The notes beneath the pieces are model-generated. The model had not been told where the DNA came from. It saw only the letters and a list, made by a program, of their open reading frames with translations, and made no database searches. From positions 23,583,792 to 23,647,791 of the forward strand of contig NC_079511.1 of assembly GCF_000801105.2 (NCBI RefSeq): a DNA stretch of 64,000 bases, given 5' to 3'. Of this stretch, positions 22,399 to 35,045 are shown piece after piece. The position numbers and the translations under genes are program-made. How positions within the stretch are numbered: position 1 is the first letter of the stretch; each line of letters opens with the position of its first letter. Origin of the DNA: Raphanus sativus (lineage: Eukaryota; Streptophyta; Magnoliopsida; Brassicales; Brassicaceae).

Positions 22399-23075
22399 TA
22401 TGCGTAGCTCCTCTAGGAAGGTTGGTTCATGATGCTGTTAATAAAATTTGGGTTAGAAACTGTCGCATCTTTTCTCGGAAAGTAGGAGTATCTTCATTCA
22501 TATCTATTCCACATTCCTAACAAATCTACTCATAAGTGGATTACGCAAAGAGGTCTTTGGCATATAGACAATTGTTTGATGTTTGTTTCACTTTGGACTC
22601 CGGCAGCAAATATCACTCTACCTGAAATCACCCCAATTCCTGCTTGGTTGATGCTTAGAAATATCCGAGACCAATTATACTTGATTAAGTGGATCGCATC
22701 ATGAATTGGTGAGCCAATGCTTACTAGTATATCTTTGGTTAAATCCCACTCAGATGGGAGAGGCAAATATCTTAGAAGAGGTAAAGCTCGATAGAACATT
22801 CCCTCAAAGAGAAGCGTTGAAAGAAGAAAAGTGGTAAAATCACCATGGTGGAAGTAATCTACTCATGGCTGCCATCGAAGTCTAGTGAGTGTGGCCATTT
22901 AGGCCTTTAGGAAACCAGAAGCCTAGGCATAGGTGTAGAGAAATATATTGATGTGGCTGCTGTCAACTCTTCCCATTCTGGTCTAAATGATTCTAACAAT
23001 GCTTCTATCATACCAAATGATGAGAGTATCATTTCAGGTTCAACATCTATGGTCAAGTTTTAGTTTACGTTAAAA
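22399..23075 (+). pseudogene. Decayed LINE ORF1 (DUF4283-type) remnant
   Basis: Frames around 22440-22880 read, with stops and frame changes, KWITQRGLWHIDNCLMF, then WTPAANITLPEITPIPAWL, then MLRNIRDQLYLIKWIAS. This pattern (GPW-like helix, W-P, short strand, then a basic helix) is that of the DUF4283 domain in ORF1/gag-like proteins of plant LINEs. AACTAGAGTT occurs at the left edge (22389) and again near 24779, so the whole 22399-24778 insert may have that 10-base target duplication. No reverse transcriptase is seen. It is long dead. Confidence 0.55.
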
Positions 23076-23299
23076 GGTTTCGATCAAAGCGTAATCTCTG
23101 TTACAAATTCATCTGCAACACCAGTAATTTTATCGAAGCCAAATGAGTTGATGACTTCCTCTTAACCGAGTTTAAGGATGTAAGCTACACATAAATTGTT
23201 CAAGTTCCGACGACAGGTCAAATTGTAGCTGATTACACTGCTTCACTACCTGGAGAGAAGATGGTTGAATCCTCAGATCATGTGTCAATCTGATATGGA

Positions 23300-24700
23300 A
23301 TGTACTTAATCCTAAGATCAAAGTAGTTAAGATGAGTTTCAATCCAATACTAAGTGATTATAATGCAAAGAAAATATAAAAAAATGCTTAATATAAGTGC
23401 AATCAAGGTAGCGATGTAAAAAGTGACAAGTAACTAGCAAAGCTAATGCAAAACTTAAACTTTCAATCAATAAGAGAAAATAGACACATGAGATTAGGAA
23501 TTTGACTTTAGGTGACTAAGATCCAATCTAGAGTGACATGCTATCAATCAACATGTTTCTTAAGTCTAGACAACAATACTAAACAATTTTTTGTCAAGAT
23601 AAATTCTCTTTTACTTTCAATAATCAAACATCAAATGTCTTTGGTCTAATTAACTCAAACAATCACTAAGAACAAGTCTACCAACTATTTAATCTTCCTA
23701 ACATCAATTTTCTTTGGTTAAGCAATCAAAGAGCAAGATTGAGCTCGTTCAGACATTTCATTAAACACTTTCCGAGCATAAAATGTCTAGCTCTAGTTTA
23801 TAGTGATCAAGACTAAACTAGCATTAGGAACATTAAGGAAATAGACGGATCTAACACTAAACAACCTAGATCTTCACTTAATCTCTAACCCACGAATCCA
23901 AAAGGTAATTACTCACTAATATACATGATAAACCCAAAAACCATAGATGATTAAAGGTTAATCATGATTAGTGATCCAAACAATCTAATTAACACAAAAG
24001 ATAAAGATAAAAAGAAGTTCAAAATTGAATTTTCACCAAAATAGATTTTGTGTTTAGAGAGAAAACAAGATAAATCTCAATATTATATCTAAAGGATATT
24101 TATAGAATTCTAAAACTGAGCTGGGTCAACTCAACAAACTCGGGTCAACCTAACAAACATGGGTTAACCCACCAAATCTGAGTCAACCCAACAAACGTGG
24201 ATCAATCCAGTAAAAATAGTATTTTCGCTCTTAGCGACTTGGTCTTCCCGCTACAGATTGATCTTCAGGATTTGTAGCGACTTCTCCATGTCGCTACAGA
24301 GGTGGAGGTTACTACACTGGCTCGGGGAACGTACTAGTGACTTAATCAAGTCTCTATGACCATGTTGCTAGGTCACTTGGTCATGTCAAGATATTTGACT
24401 CTTTTTCTCGTAGCGACCTCTCCATGTCACTACGGAGATTGCTACTCATCTCGGGTTTCGCCCTAGCGACCAACGTAAGTCGCTATTATAATGTCGCTAG
24501 GGCACTTGGTTAACATCAGATTTTGGTCTTGGTCTTCTCGTAGCGACCACCTACGCATGTTTGCTATGGAAGCTCCGGTGGCGTTATAGCAACTGTGTAA
24601 TCATGGAGACTAGCTAAAACGTTTCACTTCTTGGTCTTTCTATTTCTAAGAAGTCATCTTCGTGTTTCTGTTTTGTTTGCTTGAAATGTATTTCTAATAT
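23300..24700. repeat. LTR-like or intergenic repeat block with 20-bp tandem repeats and GTAGCGAC hairpins
   Basis: From 24118 to about 24215 a unit like GGGTCAACCTAACAAACATG repeats four to five times with a 20-base period. From 24228 to 24560 the words GTAGCGAC and GTCGCTAC recur in both orientations (TAGCGACTTCTCCATGTCGC and similar). This style is typical of plant Gypsy LTRs, but I found no second LTR, primer site or coding region, so the class is unproven. Confidence 0.35.
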
Positions 24701-25000
24701 TTATGGATGACTATAACTAGTCATAGCAATATGTAACCTTTTGATTAATATTTTCTTTAAAAAAAATCTTTCTAAAACTAGAGTTCTTGAATTCAACATT
24801 AAATTTGAGTTAGGATATTTCCGCTAGGCCACCTTTGTTAGCCTTGACGTCCTTACATCAAAGGAGTTTCCTTTTCGGTTACTCTTACAAAACTTTACGT
24901 GAGTTGCTCAGGAACTGAGCCAGTATTGCGATGCTCTATCTAGGAAGAAACCTTAGTGGTTTGGGTTTGTATATTTCTCATTACACTTGATGTTTTGTTA

Positions 25001-28000
25001 GTGAAATAAGATATCGAACACTTGTGGTTTATTAACATCGGCTTCTGCCGTATATATACATCAACGAAACTTCCTAAATCCCACACAAATAGGAGATATA
25101 CACAGACCTTATCATTATCTACTAATACAAGTATATCTCAAATATATATGATACTTATCGCCAATACTCCCCCTCAAGTTGGAGTGTGGAGATTCCGAAC
25201 GCCCAACTTGGACAACAATGTACTGAACTGAGCACGCCCAAGCGCCTTTGTCAAAATGTCTGCAACTTGTTCCGACGTCCGAATGTGATGTAGATTAATC
25301 AGACCTCCTTTCACAGCATCTCGTACAGAGTGACAGTCATTCTCAATATGTTTTGTACGCTCATGGAAGACTGGGTTAGTAGCTATATAAATAGCAGCCT
25401 TGCTATCACAGAAGAACCGGGTGGGTGTTCGTTGTTCAACATCTAATCCCTTTAACAACTTGCGAAGCCACTTAACTTCACGAAGACCAACAGCCATGCA
25501 TCGATACTCAGCTTCAGCGGAAGAATGAGAAACTGTTTCTGCTTTTTAGTCTTCCAAGAGATGGGAGAATCACCCAACATGACCACATACGCACTCAGCG
25601 ACCGCCGGGTTAACGGACACGAAGACCAGTCTGAGTCACAATATATAGTGAGAGACAAGTCGGGACTAGAACTGAGGAAGATCCCCTGTCCAACCGAACC
25701 TTTTAGAAACCTGACGACCCGGAGAGCAGCGTCCCAATGAGCTTCCTTTGGCTTCTTCATGAACTGCGAGAGAAGATGGACGCAATAACTTAACTCAGGC
25801 CGAGTATGAGTTAGATAGATCAGACGCCCCATCAAACGGCGATACTTCTTTGGATCAGTCAAAAACGGACTGTTAACGGTGGCAAGATGATGATTCTGCT
25901 CTAGCGGAGTCGCAGCTGGCTTAGAGCCAAGATTACCAGTATCTGCAATAATATCTAGAGCATACTTGCGTTGAGATAAAAACATTCCTTCAGGTCCTCT
26001 GCTAACTTCAATACCCAAAAAATATTTCAACTTGCCCAAATCTTTCATAGAGAAGCATCTCCCCAAGTACTCTTTAAACTTCTGAATCATCCGACTATGA
26101 TTGCCACAAATAATCAAATCATCTACGTAGACAAGCACACGAATCTCAACCTCTTGACGAGTGTAAGAGAAAAGTGAATAATCATCATAGGACTGTACGA
26201 AACCAAACTTCAGCAGTGCATCCGACAACTTTTTAAACCAACAGCGAGGTGCCTGCTTGAGTCCATATAGAGATTTACGAAGTCTGCAAACCTTATTAGG
26301 ATGTGAATGCCGAAATCCTGGAGGCAACATCATGTACACTTCTTCCTCAAGATCTCCATGAAGAAAAGCGTTATTAACATCCATCTGATACACCTCCCAT
26401 TGTTTTGAAGCAGCCAGTTTAAGCAATGTACGAACAGTGGTTAGCTTAACAACCGGCGCAAACGTCTCCTTGTAGTCCTGACCTTCCACCTGTCTGTTAC
26501 CACAGACAACTAACCGAGCTTTGTATCTCGTAATGGTACCATCAGCATTATATTTAATCTTGTAGACCCACAAACAACCGATGGCTACTTTACCAGGAGG
26601 CAGATCAACTATGTCCCATGTGTGCTGATCTTCAAGTGCAACAACCTCAACAACCATTGCATCGTCCCATACCTTAATGCCAGCAGCTTCTTTATAGTGA
26701 CGAGGTTCAGTAGCTGCTGTAATATTTGCTAAGAACGCCCGATGCTGAGCAGAAAAGTTAGAATCAGAAACATAATTGGTCAAAGGATATAGTGAGTTAC
26801 CTTGGACCGAAACAAAGGAATGAACAGGAGACACGATGGGAGCGTGATGGGTTTCAGACGACATACTGACGAGTGCCTTAATCTCTGCATTGTAGGTGAT
26901 GTAGTCGTGAAGCTTTACAGACGGCACTCGTGAACGATGACCACGACCAAGCTGCTCAACAGGTTCTGGTAGGACAGTGTCAGCTGCAGAAGCAGGAGCT
27001 AGAGGCGGTGGTGTGACAACTGATGAATCATTAAGAGGTTCAGAAACGACCTCTGCAACCTCTGTAACCTTGGGTAACGATACGAGTTCAGAAACAACCT
27101 CTGCCACCTTCGGTAACGACTCAGTGACGGTAACTTCATCTTCAGTCTCAGAATCCTCAGAGCCAGCTGGAGGCAAACCACTACTCCCCCTTGCTTGTAC
27201 AGGCGAGGAAACTACCCAATCTTCATCAACAACCTCACCAGGCGTAGCAAATGACGGCAAAGGAGCATCACCAGATGCATATGGGAATGTATCTTCACGG
27301 AAAATCACATCACGAGAGACGAAGAACTCATTGCGATCCATGTCATACACCTTATAACCCTTCTTGCCGAAAGGATAACCAACAAACACACACGCACGAC
27401 TCCTCTCACTGAACTTGTCCCTGTCACGAGGAGCACGATGAACATGACATGCTGAACCAAACACACGCAACAGAGTCATATCCGGTTTGCTTCCATGGAG
27501 AACCTCATACGGTGAGCGTCCCTTGAGAACAGCAGTAGGAGTACGATTAATGAGATAAGCTGCAGTCAAAACTGCTTCTCCCCAAAATGTAACCGGCATA
27601 CTTGCTTGAAATAACAATGCTCTAGACACGTTTAGGATGTGTCTATGCTTGCGCTCAACACGACCATTTTGTTGTGGAGTACCTACACATGAAGTCTGAT
27701 GAACTATGCCTTGCTCACGAAAGTAACTTGACAGACACATAAACTCAGTGCCGTTGTCACTACGAACCACCTTAACACTTTTACCAAACTGTTTTTCAGC
27801 ATAGGCAAAGAAGTTGAGAAGAACACGACGAACTTCTGACTTTTCGAGTAACAAATAAGTCCAAACTGCTCGAGAATGGTCATCGACAATTGTTAAAAAA
27901 TACACAGCACCGCAGGAAGATGGAACACGGTAAGGACCCCAAACATCAACATGAATCAATGAAAAACAATCATCTGATTTATTAATACTGTTTGGAAAAA

Positions 28001-29915
28001 CATCTCTAGTTTGTTTAGCACGAAAGCACACTTCACAAGAGCTAGAGTTAACAGAAGTAGAAGAAAACATGGGCAAAGCTGAAAGCACTGAAAAACTCGG
28101 ATGTCCCAAACGTTGATGCCACAGAATCTGATCAGAAGATGCCGAAACAGTGTGAATCTTCGCAGTAGCTACATCCGTCAAGAAGTAAACCCCATCACGC
28201 TCTTCACCGGTTCCAATCAGAGTCCTCGAGAAACGGTCCTGTAAAACACAAATAGTATCAGTAAAGGTAGCAAGACAACCCGTTTGTTTCAGTATTTTAG
28301 AGACTGAAATCAAAGTGCAATTCAATGAAGGCACATATAAGACGTTGTCCAACGACACTTTCTCCGACAAAGGAAAACTCCCCATACTGAGAGCAAACGT
28401 TTTGCTACCATCAGCAAAGCCCACGGAACACGGTGATATGGACACTACGTTTGTCAACAATGAGAGCTGTCCTGTCATGTGGTGAGAGGCTCCGGAGTCA
28501 AGTATTACATCACCAAACTTGTTCTTACCAGAAAGTTTATCAGCTCCGGACTTCTCTTGGATCAACTGAGACAGAACCTTCCATTGATCTTGAGTAAACT
28601 CTGGAAAAGCTGAGGCGTTGGAGCTTGTAGCATGAGCCGCAGATGCAATACCTCTTCCACGACCACTGCCATTACCAGCACCTCGTCCACCTCTACCTCT
28701 TCCACGAACTGAACCACCACGTTCCGCACGCTCGTTCCACCAATCTGGAAAACCATTCAAAGACCAGCAGTTCTTCTTATCATGGCCAGTACGCCCACAA
28801 TGAGTGCAAGCGCCTACACGATCTCTTCCTCGAAGTATACTATCATTCTTCAAACTGATTTGGTCATCACTACGAGAAGTACCTTCACCTTGTCGAGCAA
28901 CAAAACCAACTGCTTCCTGTTGTTGCTCACGCACACGAGAAGCTGACAGCCTCTGCTCTTCTCTAATTACCTTGGAGTACACTTCACCTATAGATGGCAG
29001 TGGATCCAACCCGATGAGAGTTGTACACAACCCACCATAACGTGAATCATCCAGTCCCATCAGAAACTGATGTACTTTATCATCTTCCCTTTCCTTCGAT
29101 ATTTCTGCTGCAACACCACATGTACACATAGGCAATGGTCTGTATATCGCATATTCTTCCCAGAGAGAACACAACCGACCATAGTACTCGAGCACACTCT
29201 GACCCTCTTGTCTACAGGACGCCAAGTGAGCCTTGAGCTGATGAATGCGAACCTTGTTCCCAACTGAGAAACGCTGCTTCAACTCAGACCACAAGTGACT
29301 AGCCTCAGATATGAACGACACCGACGACTTGACTTTGGAATCGATTGAAGAACGTATCCATCCTATGATCATTGAATTCACAGCTATCCAATTTTCATAA
29401 TCTGGATCCTCCACCGAAGGTTTCTTCAAGGTTCCGTTAATAAAACCAGTCTTGCGTTTGGCCTGAAGAGCGTTAAGCATCTCATTGGCCCACTGGTTAT
29501 AATTTTCTCCAGTTAACATAACCGAAGTAATCACAGATCCAGGATTATCGGATCCATACAACTTGTACGGTGAAGAAGGTGCTAACTCAGCACTCACGCT
29601 ACCAATCTTCTTCACTACCGCAGAGACCTCTTCTGCTTTCTTATCTTCATCCGACATCGTCACTGACGAACTTTGTTCTGACTTTGAACAAACGACAAAA
29701 ACTCAAGAATTTTGTATAGCTTTTAGATTGATCGATGCTCTGATACCATGTGAAATAAGATATCGAACACTTGTGGTTTATTAACATCGGCTTCTGCCGT
29801 ATATATACATCAACGAAACTTCCTAAATCCCACACAAATAGGAGATATACACAGACCTTATCATTATCTACTAATACAAGTATATCTCAAATATATATGA
29901 TACTTATCGCCAATA
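25001..29915 (-). mobile_element. Ty1/Copia LTR retrotransposon, full length, identical LTRs
   Basis: LTRs are 25001-25166 and 29750-29915, 166 bp each, and I see no difference between them. The element reads on the minus strand. The primer-binding site TGGTATCAGAGC (initiator tRNA-Met) appears inverted just left of the right LTR (29737-29748). A purine tract (plus strand CTCCCCCTCAAG) adjoins the left LTR. GTTA occurs at both outer edges; a full 5-bp duplication is not clean. It sits in the flank repeat of the F-box locus; a related intact site is near 18050. Identical LTRs imply a recent insertion. Confidence 0.93.
25174..29657 (-). pseudogene. Copia gag-pol polyprotein with one frameshift near the RNase H domain
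   Basis: From the ATG at 29657 the frame is open for about 1,400 codons to 25452. Domains in order: gag (UBN2-like), zinc knuckle CTHCGRTGHDKKNC near residue 283, aspartic protease DSGASHHMTG near 387, integrase zinc part (LWHQRLGH ... CEVC) near 512, integrase core with DVWGPY near 567 and SDNGTEF near 630, reverse transcriptase with YVDDLI near 1175, then the start of RNase H. Near 25536 one base is missing in a short homopolymer, and the RNase H remainder (ending at 25174) continues in another frame. All other domains look intact. With identical LTRs the frameshift must be very recent, or it is a sequencing or assembly error. Confidence 0.9.
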
Positions 29916-30109
29916 GTTACTTTGGTTAGTTGCTAAGTCACTTCAGAGTGGCTAAAGTTGAGTCAGTATTGCAATGCTCTCTGCCTACAATTACAAAAAC
30001 ACCCCCTATTATTTGGGTTTGTATCTCTCATTGGAAACTCTGGTTCTATGAACTTTTGCTTTCGGTTGGTCTTCGTAACAAGGCTCTTCTTAAAAAGGTT
30101 ACTTGAGAC
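29916..30109 (+). repeat. F-box-locus flank repeat, copy 2 (middle piece)
   Basis: Continues the flank repeat after the Copia insertion (GTTACTTTGG, TGAGTCAGTATTGCAATGC), corresponding to about 18056-18240 of copy 1. It ends at the hAT element. Confidence 0.65.
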
Positions 30110-31013
30110 CAGGGACGAAGCTACTCAGTGGAGAAGGGGTGCACAGACACCCATGGTTTTTTGAAAAATTAATGTGATTATTTAGTAATTTGAAATGTGC
30201 ACTCATTATAATTTCTGATTGTGTACCCATTGAAATTTGCATTAAACCCAAATGAAAAAAAATAATTTAGCCCACTAACATTAAAATTAGCTCTAAAACC
30301 TAATTATATTCTTTATTTTTTTGTTTGTTAAAACCTAACTATTCGTTCAAAAGTTTTAATCGCTTAAACTTCTTAAACCTGCAAGTGCAAATCATCAATC
30401 AAATTGACAAAGTTTTCTTCTCTTGTTCCAAAATATGCCTACAATTAGTAATTATTTTTATAGAATCTGATTTTTTGTTTCAGTAGTAAAAGTCAAAAGT
30501 CATAGATAGTGGATTTACTCTTGATTACAGTTGATGTCTTGCAGGTTTTACATTTTTTCAATTTATTTACGTTTCATAAATCATATTTTTGGTAGATTGC
30601 ACATTTGACTTATGTTGTGTTTTTGATTTTGATTAGATTTGTCTTGACGATGAAAAATAGTATGTAACTTAGTTGGTTTTAATTATTGGTTTATAGGTTT
30701 TTAAGTTGATTTTGACTTTACCAATTGCAACGGTAAATGTTAATTTTTTTTTTTGTAATAAAACTAGCGAAAGCAGTTCCATGAAATCGGATAGAAGACC
30801 ATTTTAAGTGATTATCTCATTTGTTTTATCGAAAAATTGTTTGATGATGTCACATATGAAGAAATGCTTATCCAATTTTAGACAATGAGTAAAAAAATTG
30901 CATTTATAAAAAAGTTGTTTTAATAATTTTAATATTTTATTTTTAATATATACCTAAAATATTTTATTTAATGATGGTCCACCCATTATAATAAATTCTG
31001 GGCTTCTCCCCTG
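30110..31013. mobile_element. hAT-type non-autonomous element, 904 bp
   Basis: Starts CAGGGACGAAGC and ends with a near-inverted GGCTTCTCCCCTG, the CAGGG...GAAGC type of terminus seen in plant hAT elements. Flanking 8-mers CTTGAGAC and CTTATGAC differ at two bases and may be an aged target duplication. The corresponding place in copy 1 (about 18240) has no insertion. No transposase is visible. Confidence 0.6.
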
Positions 31014-31290
31014 CTTATGACAAAAGAGACAAGTATTAAGTTTGATTTTTAGGTCTCCATTGCATGGATGTTTTGTGACATTGGCTTGGTGAATAAGTTG
31101 GACGGCCAACACTTATCCCATTGTGTATTTGTATTGCTTCAACTTTCTTTTTGATGACCAACTTAGTTTAGTTTGCTTTTGTTCTAATTTATCCTACCAC
31201 ACTAATACTTACATATCTTGTTGTACACTGCACATTTTTTATTATAGTAGCCACTATTTCGAATATAATTAAGGTGCATGCAAACCAATG
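31014..31290 (+). repeat. F-box-locus flank repeat, copy 2 (right piece)
   Basis: Matches 18260-18520 of copy 1 (GTCTCCATTGCATGGATGTTTTGTGAC, shortened here to its start; GTTGGACGGCCAA). It is the end of the flank unit before AT-rich DNA and F-box copy 2. A (TA)n microsatellite follows at 31384-31422. Confidence 0.65.
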
Positions 31291-31380
31291 GGTATCTTTT
31301 TTTTCCCTTAAAATGATGTAATTCAAATTGAGTTTGAGTTTTTTTCCAATGGTTCTCTTCGTTTTTCTCCTTAAATAGAT

Positions 31381-31424
<44 letters not shown>

Positions 31425-31913
31425 CTTTTAATAGAATATACAATGATTTATATGAATTTATAAGTGTATCAAGGAAAGTATTAATAATTTTGAAGTATAA
31501 AACACATATATTTAATATTTTAGATTTAGAAAGCTATGTAAAAGTTTAAGAATTAGTATGTAAATTAAAAAAAGCTCAACATCAATTGAAATTGTGAGAA
31601 ATGTTACGTTAGAGTTTTTCTTCATTCTTTGATATTTTCCTCAAAATAATGTATTATTGGTGATGGTCTTAGATTTTTTCTTTTTGTTCGGATGTAGGAT
31701 AAGCAATAATCTTTTTATGAAGATTGACCATTTATTTTATCATAGAAACTATACATGAACACAGAAACATACATAAAAAGGACAATAAAGACATTATTAT
31801 ATCCATTATACTCGTTATTATCTAATCAATATTTATCCCAAAAACATTTAGAAAAATATTTACCAAATGGTAATATTCTCAAATGCTCTGCTCATTGCTC
31901 TCACATAGAGTTT

Positions 31914-32594
31914 TTGGTAGAGCATTTACGGTTAGAATATATAAAAATTTAAAAATAATTGTATATAACTAATTTATTTTTATTTAATAATATAAAATTA
32001 TGTTTATAATCAAAAAATAAGTCTATATTTTTAAACTAAAAGTTACGATTAAATATTTTAATTGTTTTGAAAGAAGAATATTTCACATTTAAACATAATA
32101 TAGCTTATATAATTACACGTATCATTCATTTTTACCCCTTATTTTTAATAATAAAACAAAACATAATATATATATATGTATATATATATTATAAAAATAT
32201 ATCTATATTATTTAAAATAAATAAATTATATATCATATATTAATTTTATGATAATATTATATATGAATTATTTACTGCTCTACCAATTTATTTAATTTAT
32301 TTTTATATCCAAAATAAATTTATATTTTAAATAAATTTTATTATTTTTTAAATAATAAAATTTAAAAATTAAAATTTAATTTATATAATTAAATAAAATT
32401 CATTTTTTAATTAAAAAATATATTGTTAATATATACTAAAGGAAATATAATATATATTAACTCTTATGATAATTTTAAAATTGTATATTGCTATTGCTTT
32501 ACCAATAATTTTATTAAAAACTATAATGAAGCATAAAGATTCTGCAGCATACGTGCTTTTACATTATACACTGATTTACCATTAGCTCTGCCAA
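31914..32594. mobile_element. AT-rich MITE-like segment (tentative)
   Basis: TTGGTAGAGC at the left and its near-inverted GCTCTGCCAA at the right (one mismatch) bound a very AT-rich 681-bp stretch. No clear target duplication. Copy 1 of the locus lacks this DNA near its gene end, which supports an insertion, but the boundaries are uncertain. Confidence 0.35.
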
Positions 32595-32643
32595 TCAATG
32601 TCTAAGTTTAGACCTTCGTTGATTCAATATTAAGAAACACATA

Positions 32644-32844
32644 CTCCTCTGTTCCATAATAAGCGTAGTTTAAAATTTTTACACATAAATTAAGAAAACT
32701 ATTAATTTTTTAAATAAGCTGAAAGTACAAATAAACATTGGAAAATTATATAATTTATGCATTGAAAACATAAAACACACTTATAACAAAATTTGAAAAC
32801 TAGAATGACACTTGATATGAAATCTTGATATTAAATGAAGAGAG
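32644..32844. mobile_element. Stowaway (Tc1/Mariner-type) MITE
   Basis: Starts CTCCTCTGTTCCATAATAAG and ends ATGAAGAGAG, flanked by TA on both sides (32642-32643 and 32845-32846). The related site in copy 1 (about 18690, AACACATATTTGATTACGG) lacks it, so the empty site is visible in the same window. The insertion came after the gene duplication. Confidence 0.88.
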
Positions 32845-32914
32845 TATTTGATTACGGAAAATAAGAGAAGTATGTTGGAAAATTCTTATCCCAAGTTATT
32901 AAAAACCGAGGCGC

Positions 32915-34155
32915 TCACTCAAACACAAGCATGCAAGTCTTTGAGCCTCTTGCCACAGACTCCAACTCCTTCAGCATATCAACTTTCTTTGCAGATTTTG
33001 AGAAGAATGTCGCCTTCTTTAAACAACTCGCATTTGCTAGGATATACTTTGCAGCTTCTCTCTCTTGGTCGGTGCCGTTGTACACTTGTACTGTCTCCAC
33101 TCGAAGATCTCCAGATGGGACAACAAACATTCAGGAACAGAAATTGGTGGGTTCCATGAATCAGTCACGTCGTTGTACTGGGAGCGTTTCTGAGACAACT
33201 TGAGAACTCGGAGTTTTGGAGTGTCTTTGAGTAAATTAGACCACTGGGAAGGACATGGATATAGCTCTAGGTGGTCAAGAAAGAGGAACGAAGTAGCAAG
33301 AGGAAGATATGGAGACTGTAAACAAAGAGAGAGATATCTTGTTGAGACAAGGGATCCTAGAATGTCCTCAGGTTGGTCACACACAATGTTGACACTCGCC
33401 TTGACCAGCTCCGGCATATTACCAAACCGTAAATAGTTGCTGAAGCTATCTTTAATGCTAAAGCACCTCAAAGCAGGTGCATTGATCACAAACCCATGAA
33501 CCCCTTCAGGACGAGACTTCCCAGATGAATTATCAATAGATAAACTCTTGAGCGTTGGCACATCAATAGTAAATAACATTACATTGGTATAGAAGCCTCT
33601 TCTCACTACCAAGTCTTCAAGAAGTGGGCATATGCTAAGAAGCTTTGTGACAGATTCGTCGTTTGAGAATGTAACAGTTAAAATGTGGAGTTTCTTGACA
33701 CCAATCAAATAAACGTTAGATGGAATATCCACAAGACTAAGTTTCTCAAGTATGAGGGTTTCAAGTTTTGGGTAGAGATACAAGCTTTCAGGCAACTCAA
33801 AGGATTTGTAAAGCATATATATTCTCAGCTCTCTCAAAGAGCGAGCAACTGCATCATTAACCAAAGGGTTGATGTCTATTCTCGAGTAATTTGGGTTCAG
33901 CTTGAGCTGTAAGATCTCTACACTTGATCTTCCTCTAATGAATAGCTCAAACATTTTAAAAGTGAGAGGATATGGAGGAGTATCATCATATCTGAATATA
34001 TTTACCTCCTTCCAAAGAGACTTCCACCGTTTTGAAATGGCACTCGTGGCTACAACATCTTTACTAGGAAGAAAAGACAGTATCTTCAACAGCAACTCGT
34101 CTGGAAACTCACTCATTTTACCCCACCTAGGACTCCTACGAATCTGATTCCTCAT
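32915..34155 (-). pseudogene. F-box/FBD/LRR gene copy 2, frameshifted before the FBD domain
   Basis: The ATG at 34155 opens MRNQIRRSPRWGKMSEFPDE and the frame runs 372 residues to 33037. It is very close to copy 1 through the F-box (FPDELLLKILSFLPSKD) and the LRRs. At about 33082-33089, 8 extra bases (ACTTGTAC-like, a small local duplication) shift the frame. The end of the FBD domain and the C-terminus (YNGTDQEREAAKYILA to KTCMLVFE, stop at 32915) are readable only in another frame. A shortened protein with F-box and LRRs could still be made. I call it a pseudogene with that reservation. Confidence 0.82.
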
Positions 34156-34439
34156 TGATTTTACAATAGCAAATTAACATAACCAAGGAACAAACCCTAA
34201 ACCGGTGAATTTCTTTTGAAAAGATCTTTGTATTTGCAATTGTGTTCTCTTCACTTCTACAAAACTGTGTATATATGTTTTTAGTTTTGATATCTCAATG
34301 AGAATCCTGTTCAGACTTTGCTTCTCAAATATACGTTACATTTTTTCCTTTCCTTTTTTTATTTTTTATTTCCTTCTTAAAACGAGAAAAAGAGTGAAAC
34401 ACCCTATTTTTTGTGAACATAGAATGAAACACCCTATTA

Positions 34440-34711
34440 CAAAACTATCTAGTCATTAGTCAATGTGGTTACCAGAAATGTATATATATTTTTCCATATT
34501 ATAATTTTTTTAAAAATAGAGCTAGATTTATTGCCTAAATGCATGCATGAGATGTTGACTAAAAAGAAGGAAAACTTATCTATTGGAAACAATTTAAATT
34601 AATATTTTATAAAACTCTTAAAACTAAAAATTGTTCTGTCTTAATAGTTTGGTTGGATAATAATCAAACCATAACCATATGGATCACTACATATGCTCTT
34701 TCTTTTAAAAT

Positions 34712-34749
<38 letters not shown>

Positions 34750-35045
34750 GATCGCCGCTGGTATATGTCCCTTTTGTTTAAAAGTATTTATATAAGGAAA
34801 TATTTTTTTACAGATATATATCACATTAGGTGAAATGGTGAAGCATATTAGCTAGAAAACATATCACATACTAACAAACTTGGATCATAGGTGAGCCATC
34901 AAGAATATACCAAATGGATTCGAAAGAACTGAGATTGAATATGGTAACCAGCAAATCGGTTTTTAGTAGAAGCACAAGCATACATGTGTTTCAGTTTAGA
35001 TTGAGTCTATATATTTAAGAAGTCACATTCTAATTATAATGTTAA
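34440..35045. repeat. Upstream block of F-box copy 2 and third flank-repeat piece
   Basis: 34450-34665 matches the block tandemly repeated upstream of copy 1. 34740-35045 (ATCGCCGCTGGTATATG, ATACCAAATGGATTCGAAAG) begins another flank unit, which breaks off where the minus-strand Helitron end starts. It shows that the array continued past copy 2. Confidence 0.6.

Noticed and set aside
24100..24560. CRISPR-like array (20-base repeats)
   Set aside because: Repeats are adjacent with no spacers and diverge from unit to unit; the genome is a plant.
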